A DNA stretch of 14,101 nt from Actinomycetes bacterium (GTDB lineage: Bacteria; Actinomycetota; Actinomycetes; Propionibacteriales; Propionibacteriaceae), in contig JAEZYG010000015.1 in the NCBI GenBank assembly GCA_023419175.1, forward strand, positions 1-14,101, read 5' to 3'. Positions within the stretch are counted from its first letter, which is position 1; each line of letters opens with the position of its first letter. A program made the translations under genes and the position numbers. Positions 6,442 through 13,230 of the stretch are shown here, piece by piece. A model generated the notes under the pieces. The model was not told where the DNA came from, searched no databases, and saw only the letters and a program-made list of their open reading frames with translations.

Positions 6442-7985
6442 CGATGGACGCCACGATGCAAGAATTCCCAGATCACATTGCTGATCGAGACCAGGAAGAA
6501 GGCTTCCTCGCTAAAGGTGAGCAGATCGCTGAACGTCCACACCCGTTGACCCCTGTCGTGAAGAGTGGAATTGCGGTTCTCGCTGTCCTTGTCATCATCG
6601 CCAGGGAAACTATTGAGCGATTTTTCACCCCTCACGAGTCGAGTGGTGGAAACTCCTCCTTGTGGATAGTTGGGATTGCGTTCGGTCTTATCGCTGTCGG
6701 TTATCTTCTCGTGATGATCGCCGGATATATCTCCTGGCGTTATACCCGTTTCATCATCGATGATGAGCAGATCCGTATTGAATTCACGTTCATCTCTCAC
6801 CGAAGCGATAGGATCGCTTTTTCCAAGATTCAATCGGTTGATGTCGTCCAACCTCTTCTCGCCCGTCTTTTGGGCTTAGCGGCATTGAAAATCGATGTCG
6901 GAGCCTCAAGCAATTCCGATAAGAAGATCGAATATCTCAAAAGAGATCGGGCATACCATCTGCGCAATTACCTTATGGCGAGAGCTAAAGGGGAGAAAAT
7001 CACCGTCCTCGAAAGCGCTGATCGTCAGATCGGGACAGCCCTAGTAGATCTCGCCCCCAGCGATCGGATCATCACACGTGTTCCTTTGGAAAGAGCGATT
7101 GGGGCATGTTTTCTCAGTGGGGGTTTCATCGTGCTCGTGGTGATCCTCATCGCGATCATGGGATTTGCATTTTATAGCGGTTCTATAGCGGCAGGGATGG
7201 GTTTTATCGGGACATCTATCATCTTCATCTTCTCGGCTATTCATGCGATCTTTTCGCAGGTGAAGAAAACCTATAACTTCACCTTGAGCCACGAAGGACA
7301 AGGGGCAATCCGTCTCAGCGCAGGATTGACCACCCTTGCCAGTCAGTCGGTGCCGATCAAAAGGATTCAAGGTATTTCCATTCAGTCTCCGCTGATCTGG
7401 CGTGTTCTCAAATGGAGACGAGTCAAGATAGAAGTTCTTGGAGATGCGATGAGCTCTAGCGATTCTCATCTAAGTTCCACGCTGATTCCTATCGCCACCG
7501 ATGAACAGGTCAGATCCGTCATAAAGGCGATCTGGCCCCATATCGATCTGGACGCGATTGCAATGCATCCCATTCCTGCTCGTGCCCGTTACTTCCGTTG
7601 GCTAGACGCTCATACCTACTCATGGGGATATGACGACTGTGTCTTGGTCTCGCGTGGTTTCCTTTTCAATCCTCGTATCGATATCGTCCCCCATGCCAGA
7701 GTTCAGTCGGTCAGGCTGATCCAAGGTCCCCTTCAGCGTCTGGTGAATGTGGCAAGTGTGCAAGCCCATACAACACATGGTCCGGTCAATCTCGTCTGTC
7801 GCCATATGGACGCCCAGGATGCGCGTTCCTTGGCTCTTGGCGAATTGAATCGAATGCGCAAGGCTCGGCAGGAAGGTAAATTGCCTTATACCTGTGAAAA
7901 ACAAGGCTCTCAAGCAGATGAAGATCCTCAATGCTCATCCGATGACGAGTGGATTCAGGCTGTGGACGGTCGCGGCGATTGTTAG
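6438..7985 (+). CDS. Multi-PH-domain membrane protein, YdbT-like
   Basis: A 515-residue protein with four predicted helices (about 43-56, 75-98, 221-245, 250-272) and three bPH2 segments: about 100-180 (FIIDDEQIRIEF, IQSVDVVQPLLARLLGL), about 278-370 (PIKRIQGISIQSPLIWRVL) and about 395-475 (DIVPHARVQSVRLIQGPLQR). This is the standard YdbT layout of repeated helix-pair and PH-domain modules on the cytoplasmic face. The start is uncertain: GTG at 6438 overlaps the upstream stop, while ATG at 6444 is only two codons later; neither has a clear ribosome site, consistent with coupling to the preceding gene. A hydrophilic acidic tail (about 480-515) follows the last PH domain. The gene ends nine bases before ppgK. 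Confidence 0.87.
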   Translation: MTMDATMQEFPDHIADRDQEEGFLAKGEQIAERPHPLTPVVKSGIAVLAVLVIIARETIERFFTPHESSGGNSSLWIVGIAFGLIAVGYLLVMIAGYISWRYTRFIIDDEQIRIEFTFISHRSDRIAFSKIQSVDVVQPLLARLLGLAALKIDVGASSNSDKKIEYLKRDRAYHLRNYLMARAKGEKITVLESADRQIGTALVDLAPSDRIITRVPLERAIGACFLSGGFIVLVVILIAIMGFAFYSGSIAAGMGFIGTSIIFIFSAIHAIFSQVKKTYNFTLSHEGQGAIRLSAGLTTLASQSVPIKRIQGISIQSPLIWRVLKWRRVKIEVLGDAMSSSDSHLSSTLIPIATDEQVRSVIKAIWPHIDLDAIAMHPIPARARYFRWLDAHTYSWGYDDCVLVSRGFLFNPRIDIVPHARVQSVRLIQGPLQRLVNVASVQAHTTHGPVNLVCRHMDAQDARSLALGELNRMRKARQEGKLPYTCEKQGSQADEDPQCSSDDEWIQAVDGRGDC

Positions 7986-7994
7986 CATGAAGAT

Positions 7995-8762
7995 ATGAAT
8001 CCAGATATCGCCCTCGGTATCGACATCGGTGGCTCGGCAATCAAGGGAGCTCCTGTCGATCTGAGCCAGGGATGCTTGATAGATGATCGAAAGAAGATTC
8101 CCACACCGGAGAAATCTAAACCCAAAAATTGTGCCGATGTGGTGGCGAAAATCGTCAAGCATTTCCATGACGATATTGGCGATGACACTCCGATAGGCAT
8201 CAGCGTTCCAGCTCCGGTGCGCAATGGGGTGGTGCCGATGATTGCGAACCTGCATAAATCGTGGGTCGGAGCCGATGTGATCTCGATCTTCTCCGAACGC
8301 CTTGAAAGACCGGTTTACATTATGAATGATGCCGATGCTGCCGGTATTGCCGAGGCGCGTTTTGGAGCCGCTCATGGTGTGGACGGAGTTGTGATCGTCA
8401 CGACCTTAGGAACGGGTATCGGCTCAGCTATGTTGCTCAATGGCACATTGATTCCCAATACGGAATTGGGCCATATTGAGATCGATGGTCATGATGCTGA
8501 ATCCAGAGCGTCTTCGGCTGTGAAATCTCGCGAGAAGATGTCCTATAAGAGATGGGCAAGACGACTTCAACTCTATTATTCGACGCTTGAAAGACTGTTG
8601 TGGCCCGATCTTTTCATCGTTGGAGGAGGGGTGAGTAAGGATCATGAGAAATTCCTTCCTCTTCTCGACCTGCGCACCCCGATTGTGCCCGCCCATCTTC
8701 GCAATCAAGCTGGTATCGTCGGCGCTGCTATCAGTGCGGCAGACGCCTTGAAAAAACAATAA
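7995..8762 (+). CDS. ppgK: Polyphosphate glucokinase
   Basis: Phosphorylates glucose to glucose 6-phosphate using polyphosphate (and usually ATP), characteristic of actinobacteria. The 255-residue ROK-family protein has the phosphate loop GIDIGGSAIKG (8-18), NDADAAG (111-117) with catalytic Asp112, the second phosphate motif LGTGIGSA (138-145), and ELGHIEIDG (157-165). The insert KMSYKRWARRLQLYYSTLERL and the ending VPAHLRNQAGIVGAA are typical of PpgK rather than ordinary glucokinase. The lack of the CxCGxxGCxE zinc motif seen in other ROK kinases also fits. No strong Shine-Dalgarno precedes the ATG. A tiny ATG-to-TGA reading frame (7987-7998) overlaps the start and may aid reinitiation after ydbT. 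It is last in the nadE operon and converges on argS. Confidence 0.95.
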   Translation: MNPDIALGIDIGGSAIKGAPVDLSQGCLIDDRKKIPTPEKSKPKNCADVVAKIVKHFHDDIGDDTPIGISVPAPVRNGVVPMIANLHKSWVGADVISIFSERLERPVYIMNDADAAGIAEARFGAAHGVDGVVIVTTLGTGIGSAMLLNGTLIPNTELGHIEIDGHDAESRASSAVKSREKMSYKRWARRLQLYYSTLERLLWPDLFIVGGGVSKDHEKFLPLLDLRTPIVPAHLRNQAGIVGAAISAADALKKQ

Positions 8763-8790
8763 TTCTCTTTCGCCTTTTCTATCGATAGAT

Positions 8791-8819
8791 AAAAAGAGGG
8801 GAAGATATATCTTCCCCTC
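8791..8819 (-). terminator. Rho-independent terminator of argS
   Basis: A perfect 24-base palindrome (8796-8819, arms starting gaggggaag) is followed, on the minus strand, by TTTTT (8795-8791). It lies 20 bp past the argS stop. The plus-strand side has no T tract, so it is weaker as a terminator for ppgK. A second small palindrome, ctatcgatag (8779-8788), sits between the two genes. Confidence 0.92.
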
Positions 8820-8838
8820 CGAGATGGTCTCTTATTCG

Positions 8839-10476
8839 TCACATGCGTTCGGGAGCTGCGATACCGAGAAGATCCAAACCGTGAGCGATGATTTGCTGGG
8901 TGGCGGCTACCATCGCCAGACGGGAGGAGCGCACCTGCCCTTCGCTTCTGAGTACGGGGCAATTCTCGTAGAAAGAGGAAAAAGCTGTCGCCACCTCATA
9001 GAGGTAGATACACAGTTTATGAGGGGTGAGATCGCGAGCGACCAGATGGACGATTTCACCGAAACGGGTAAGCAATAAAGCCAATTGCTGTTCGGCAGGT
9101 TCGTCTAGGACGCTGATCGAACCGATTTCAATCCCATCGGCTTCAGCAGTGCGCAAGATCTTAGAACAGCGGGCGTGAGCGTATTGCAGATAAGGTCCGG
9201 TATCTCCAGTGGTTTGAGTCATGCGCTCGGCATCGAAAACATAATCTTTCTGCAATGAATTCGACAGATCAGCATATTTGATAGCAGCCAGAGCGATAGG
9301 CGGTGCGGCATGGGCTTCGGCGTCGTCCAGAAGGCTTTCCAAAGTGACCGTCCCTCCAGTGCGGGTCTTGATCGGGGTGCCTCCAGGACCGAGAACCATA
9401 CCGAATCCGACATGTTCAGCGCTGACAGTATCGGGCAGATAACCAGCTTTTTCAGCTACGGCAAATACCAGACGGAAATGGTGGGATTGCCTCGCGTCGG
9501 TGACATAGATGATCCGATCGACTGCCAAGGTATTGACACGATGACGGATCGCTGCGAGATCGGTTACGTCATATCCGTAACCTCCCGCAGAGTTACGGAT
9601 GATAGCTGGGGCGTCGAATCCTTCAGCGAAGACGACGAGTGCTCCATCGTCTATGGTTGCCAATCCACGTTTTTCTAAATCGTCTGCGATGGCAGGAAGC
9701 ATGTCGTTATAGGTTGATTCTCCCGCAACGTCCTCATCGGTGAGCAAGACATTCATGCGTTCATAGACGCGATTAAATCCAGCCAAAGAGATACGGATGA
9801 GCTGATGCCATGCATCGAGAGTTTCTCGATCTCCTCCTTGCAATTTGACCACGCGTGCGCGGGCTCGCTCGGCGAAGTCTGGATCGTCGTCAAGACGGCT
9901 ATTGGCTCGACGGTAGAGAGCCTCGGCTCCTGGTAGATCGAGAGCGTCAAGGTCGAGGTCTTCGTCTACGATCTGTTCGATCAACATGCCAAATTGGCGA
10001 CCCCAATCCCCGATATGGTTTTGGGGGATGACGCGGTGGCCGATAGCTTGCAAGATGCGATTGAAACAATCTCCAATGATGGTGGAGCGCAGATGGCCGA
10101 CATGCATCTGCTTGGCGACGTTGGGAGAGGAATAGTCGATGACTACCGTGGAAGGCTCTACCTGTTCGATACCGTGGTGGGGATCATTCGCAATCTCGTT
10201 AACGGTAGACATCAAAACGTCAGTGCGTAAACGCAGATTGATAAAGCCAGGGCCGGCGACTTCAGGGGGTTCGCACAGATCGGCAAGGTCAGCCGATGAG
10301 ATGATCTCTTCAGCGAGTTGACGAGGAGGAACACCGCGCTGTTTCGCCAGACGTAAGGCCACATTCGATTGGTAGTGACCGAAGATCGCTTTCGTTGCTG
10401 GGCGCAATTCGGGATCGACCCCGCAGACTGCCTCCAGACGCTGTGTAAGAAGTGCCGGTAGAGATGCCATAGGCAT
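8839..10476 (-). CDS. argS: Arginyl-tRNA synthetase
   Basis: Charges tRNA-Arg with arginine using ATP, a class I synthetase. With the ATG at 10476 the protein is 545 residues, normal for the family. The N-terminal Add-1 domain occupies about 1-100. The class I signature is SSPNVAKQMHVGHLRST, with HVGH at about 125-128. IGDWGRQFG follows. The KMSK position holds GTPIKTRTGGTV, a degenerate form common in ArgRS. The C-terminal anticodon-binding domain contains the diagnostic TGPYLQYAHARCSKILR. The frame stays open to a GTG at 10506, and ATG codons at 10476 and 10470 are both plausible; a weak gaaaga precedes them. It is divergent from ugd and has its own terminator, so it is probably monocistronic. 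Confidence 0.97.
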   Translation of the reverse strand: MPMASLPALLTQRLEAVCGVDPELRPATKAIFGHYQSNVALRLAKQRGVPPRQLAEEIISSADLADLCEPPEVAGPGFINLRLRTDVLMSTVNEIANDPHHGIEQVEPSTVVIDYSSPNVAKQMHVGHLRSTIIGDCFNRILQAIGHRVIPQNHIGDWGRQFGMLIEQIVDEDLDLDALDLPGAEALYRRANSRLDDDPDFAERARARVVKLQGGDRETLDAWHQLIRISLAGFNRVYERMNVLLTDEDVAGESTYNDMLPAIADDLEKRGLATIDDGALVVFAEGFDAPAIIRNSAGGYGYDVTDLAAIRHRVNTLAVDRIIYVTDARQSHHFRLVFAVAEKAGYLPDTVSAEHVGFGMVLGPGGTPIKTRTGGTVTLESLLDDAEAHAAPPIALAAIKYADLSNSLQKDYVFDAERMTQTTGDTGPYLQYAHARCSKILRTAEADGIEIGSISVLDEPAEQQLALLLTRFGEIVHLVARDLTPHKLCIYLYEVATAFSSFYENCPVLRSEGQVRSSRLAMVAATQQIIAHGLDLLGIAAPERM

Positions 10477-10564
10477 TATTCTTTCATGAACTTTTCCCCA
10501 CGGCACATGTCCTCGCTTACCTTGTCGAGATGAGAAGGAAAGGAGGAGGCGATAGCCTAGATGG

Positions 10565-11917
10565 GTGGAGATCTCTGTTATCGGTTGCGGCTATCTTGGT
10601 GCTGTCCATGCGGCATCGATGGCCTCCTTGGGGCATCGTGTGGTTGGATTCGACATCGACGAAGAGAAGATCGCAATGCTCGCTTCGGGCAAACCTCCTT
10701 TTTACGAGCCGGGTTTTGCCGATCTCCTTGCTGAACAGGTCAGTGGCGGAGGTTTGCTCTTTACGAGCGATCCGCGTGCTATCGCTCGCGCCCAGATCCA
10801 CTTCATTTCAGTGGGTACTCCTCAGTTGCGTGGACGGTATGCAGCAGATTTGCGTCAGCTCAGCAGCGCGATCGATATGGTTATCGCTCAATTGCCGCGC
10901 TCGATCGATCCAGTCTTGATCGCTGGAAAATCAACTGTGCCAGTGGGAACGGCGGCGAAGATCGCCATGCGAATCGCCTCATCTCAGAAGAATGCCATCG
11001 TGGCGTGGAATCCAGAATTTTTACGCGAGGGTTTTGCTATTGACGATACCTTGCGTCCAGATCGCATCGTCTACGGATTACCCGCTCAAAGTCCTGCAGC
11101 CAATCATGCCCAAGATCTTTTGGACACATGTTATCGTCCGCTTTTGGAGGCGGGAATCCCCCGTATTCTTACCGATTATGCGACAGCAGAGCTGGTGAAA
11201 GTAGCAGCGAATTCCTTCCTGGCGACCAAGATATCGTTCATCAACGCGATGGCTGAATTATGTGATGCTTCTGGGGCTGATGTGACTCAACTTGCGGAAG
11301 CTATCGGCTATGACGAGCGTATTGGCAGCCAATTCTTGCGAGCAGGTATCGGCTTTGGTGGGGGGTGCCTACCGAAGGATATTCGAGCATTTATGGCTCG
11401 CGCTGGAGAGCTTGGAGTGGACGAGGCTTTGACCTTCCTGCGCGAGGTTGATGCGATCAATCTGCGTCAACGCCAGAAGACAGTCGAGCTCGCTCGCGAG
11501 CTGTTGAACGGGTCGTTATCTGGTAAACGGGTGGCTGTTTTAGGCGCGGCTTTCAAACCCAATAGTGATGATTTGCGCGATTCCCCTGCGCTGGATATCG
11601 CCCAGCAGATTTCTGGACGGGGAGCGACGGTGACGATCACCGACCCGGCAGCGGCTGAACTCGTAGCAGCCAAACGCCCGAATTTACGGGTGGCATCGAG
11701 CGTTGAAGATGCCTGTCGTGACGCCGATATCGTGCTTTTACTCACCGAATGGGATGAATACCGTCAGATCGATCCGACCTGGCTTGCTACGGTGGTGGCT
11801 CAACCCATCATCATTGATGGACGCAATATTTTAGATCCGAAGTCTTGGGTGAAAGCTGGATGGTATTACCGAGGGATCGGCCGTTGTTGTAATACAGCCC
11901 ACGAATCGTTCATGTGA
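10565..11917 (+). CDS. ugd: UDP-glucose 6-dehydrogenase
   Basis: Oxidises UDP-glucose to UDP-glucuronate with two NAD+, supplying precursor for capsule, teichuronic acid or other glycans. The 450-residue protein has the N-terminal Rossmann loop GCGYLG (7-12), GKSTVPVGT (121-129), NPEFLREG (149-156), the central helix ELVKVAANSFLATKISF (209-225, Lys212) and the catalytic motif GFGGGCLPKD with Cys268. The C-terminal domain begins with VAVLGAAFKPNSDDLRDSP. An in-frame TAG at 10553 forces the start to be GTG at 10565 or later. The best Shine-Dalgarno (aaggaggagg, 10539-10548) is 16 bases away, too far for normal use. No other sugar-nucleotide gene is adjacent. Confidence 0.95.
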   Translation: MEISVIGCGYLGAVHAASMASLGHRVVGFDIDEEKIAMLASGKPPFYEPGFADLLAEQVSGGGLLFTSDPRAIARAQIHFISVGTPQLRGRYAADLRQLSSAIDMVIAQLPRSIDPVLIAGKSTVPVGTAAKIAMRIASSQKNAIVAWNPEFLREGFAIDDTLRPDRIVYGLPAQSPAANHAQDLLDTCYRPLLEAGIPRILTDYATAELVKVAANSFLATKISFINAMAELCDASGADVTQLAEAIGYDERIGSQFLRAGIGFGGGCLPKDIRAFMARAGELGVDEALTFLREVDAINLRQRQKTVELARELLNGSLSGKRVAVLGAAFKPNSDDLRDSPALDIAQQISGRGATVTITDPAAAELVAAKRPNLRVASSVEDACRDADIVLLLTEWDEYRQIDPTWLATVVAQPIIIDGRNILDPKSWVKAGWYYRGIGRCCNTAHESFM

Positions 11918-11933
11918 GCAATTCGAGGGCTGT
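11894..11933. terminator. Hairpin straddling the ugd stop codon, possible factor-dependent or bidirectional terminator
   Basis: Arms 11894-11906 and 11921-11933 pair over 13 positions with one A-A mismatch, around a 14-base loop that holds the ugd stop codon (11915-11917). ugd and the small membrane-protein gene converge here. There is no T tract on either strand, so a classical intrinsic terminator is not supported; the hairpin could instead protect the 3' end of the ugd message. Confidence 0.45.
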
Positions 11934-11947
11934 GGGTTAGATGGCGG

Positions 11948-12205
11948 TTAGTTCTTCTCTGCTGACTTTTCTTCAAGAAGATCGTCCACGATGAGGCGAA
12001 GGAGACGCACGAAGGCAAAGGTGCCAATGATGCCTCCTAGACAGGCCGACACGAGTGCAATAGGAATGTAGTAGTTCATAAAAGAGTCGGGCATCGTCTG
12101 GAAAATCAAAGAGAGTAGCCAGAAAAGACCAAGAGTTAAAGGTTTGAAGAGAACCAAGGCGAAGATGATAAAAAGTATGCCGTAAAGTGCTGTGCGTTTA
12201 TTCAT
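11948..12205 (-). CDS. Small two-helix membrane protein of unknown function
   Basis: An 85-residue protein that I do not recognise. It has a short basic N-terminus (MNKRTALYG), a hydrophobic helix at about 8-36, a short polar loop (about 37-44), a second helix at about 46-70, and a charged tail ending DDLLEEKSAEKN. The N-terminus fits an N-in topology with both ends in the cytoplasm. The coding status is supported by agggag ending six bases before the ATG and by the coherent hydrophobic pattern. It is convergent with ugd and lies downstream of an AT-rich intergenic region. It has almost no GATC sites, unlike its neighbours, and is richer in A and T. Confidence 0.7.
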   Translation of the reverse strand: MNKRTALYGILFIIFALVLFKPLTLGLFWLLSLIFQTMPDSFMNYYIPIALVSACLGGIIGTFAFVRLLRLIVDDLLEEKSAEKN

Positions 12206-12508
12206 GATGGCTCCCTTTCTCTAGTGAGGGATGTCACATTTCTGTGCTTGATACAAAATGAGCGCCATCGCCATGCAGTGTGAACTCAACGCTGGATTGT
12301 ACGTGGAGTTCTGATAGCGACTCTCGGACGCTGCGGGGAGAAACTTTCCTTTCTTATCGGGGATTCGCTATTGAATCCTCTTAGGGAAAGAATAACGGCG
12401 GCTGTCGTCCAGCGCAGAGGTTTCTTTAAATTATGTTGGAAATCTTCTAAAGAATCTTAAAGGGATAATTTTTTCTTTTCGTAGATATGAAACTCTATTT
12501 TTTATCTT
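12206..12508. other. Intergenic region, AT-rich with hairpins, no gene found
   Basis: About 300 bp separate the small membrane-protein gene from the DUF218 gene. One structured element stands out at 12349-12390: a 5-bp outer stem (ctttc/gaaag), a 5x5 internal loop, an 8-bp inner stem and a six-base loop. From 12420 to 12500 the DNA becomes very AT-rich, with complementary pairs CTTTAA/TTAAAG (12424-12429, 12457-12462) and AAATTAT/ATAATTT (12428-12434, 12465-12471) before a plus-strand T-rich run (12469-12479). It could hold the promoter and leader of the small gene, or an unannotated small RNA. No tRNA fold or convincing ORF was found. Confidence 0.4.
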
Positions 12509-13147
12509 CTATCTTTTGTAAGAGAGGATATTTTTCACCTCATCGCTTGTCTCATCTTGACCCACCTGACGTCGGGTGAGGACATCGACGATCATTTTGA
12601 TATTGGCGCCGAGTTCGCGTCGCTGGTAGCGGCGAAGCTGGGGGCTGTCGTTAAGGTGATCGCTCAAAGCGATGGCATCGATACCGACAAGACGGCAGGT
12701 GGCGATGGTGCGTGGAGCGTGATAGGACTGGGTGATGATCGTCAGCTTATCCACACCATATGTGGAAATAGCTCTGGCACATGAAGCATAGGAATTATCT
12801 CCCTTTTCGTCCATGACGATTGCCTCTGGCTCTACACCATGAGAGATCAGATAGTTACGCATCGTTTCGGGTTCATTATCGGAGGTGCTCCCAGAGACGA
12901 TGATCGCTTTCACCGTATCGCTATTCCATAAGTCTAGCGCCTTATCCAGACGTTTTTTCAAAATGGGGGAAGGCTCTCCATTCCAGACGGCTGCTCCCAT
13001 CACCATCGCCACATCGTTAGATGGGATATCACGAGCGTCGTAGAAAATACGTCCACGAGAAAGGAAATGCACCGTACACCACGGTAGTGCCACAGCCACA
13101 ACAGATATGCAGACGATGGTGATAGCAAGGCGACGGAAAATGCGCAT
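12509..13147 (-). CDS. SanA/YdcF-like DUF218 membrane protein
   Basis: A 212-residue protein with an N-terminal membrane helix (about 4-24, after MRIFRRL) and a DUF218 domain outside the membrane. Family motifs seen are VAMVMGAAVWNGEPSPILKK, AIIVSGST, ETMRNYLISHGV, IVMDEKGDNSYASC and TIITQSYHAPRTIATCRLVG. SanA-type members influence envelope permeability and vancomycin exclusion in enterobacteria; the biochemical activity is not settled. The frame stays open to an ATG at 13183, but that codon touches the T tract of the upstream gene's terminator and has no ribosome site, so the ATG at 13147 is preferred. It lies just downstream of the surface-protein gene on the same strand but behind a strong terminator, so it probably has its own promoter or depends on read-through. 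Confidence 0.85.
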   Translation of the reverse strand: MRIFRRLAITIVCISVVAVALPWCTVHFLSRGRIFYDARDIPSNDVAMVMGAAVWNGEPSPILKKRLDKALDLWNSDTVKAIIVSGSTSDNEPETMRNYLISHGVEPEAIVMDEKGDNSYASCARAISTYGVDKLTIITQSYHAPRTIATCRLVGIDAIALSDHLNDSPQLRRYQRRELGANIKMIVDVLTRRQVGQDETSDEVKNILSYKR

Positions 13148-13183
13148 GGAATTAAGCCTACGGAATGGGGACAAAATAGGCAT

Positions 13184-13217
13184 AGAAAAAGGGGTCTCCC
13201 GCGATGCGGAAGACCCC
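13184..13217 (-). terminator. Rho-independent terminator of the surface-protein gene
   Basis: On the minus strand GGGGTCT pairs with AGACCCC and CCGC with GCGG, with one T-G wobble between them, around a three-base loop (13191-13217). TTTTT (13190-13186) follows. It starts 14 bp after the stop codon of the LPATG protein and ends directly against the upstream-most possible start of the DUF218 gene. Confidence 0.93.
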
Positions 13218-13230
13218 TAGCTCGGAAAGA

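Noticed and set aside
7041..7469. A 142-residue minus frame within the YdbT-like gene
   Set aside because: Antisense to a well-supported membrane protein, with composition typical of a shadow frame and no start signals.
12258..12314. An 18-codon plus-strand reading frame in the intergenic region
   Set aside because: No ribosome site, no recognisable leader-peptide codon run, and no plus-strand gene downstream for it to regulate.
12424..12471. Possible pseudoknot from two crossing AT-only pairings
   Set aside because: Arms are six to seven A/T pairs in very AT-rich DNA, so they are likely by chance; no loop or conservation evidence supports a fold.
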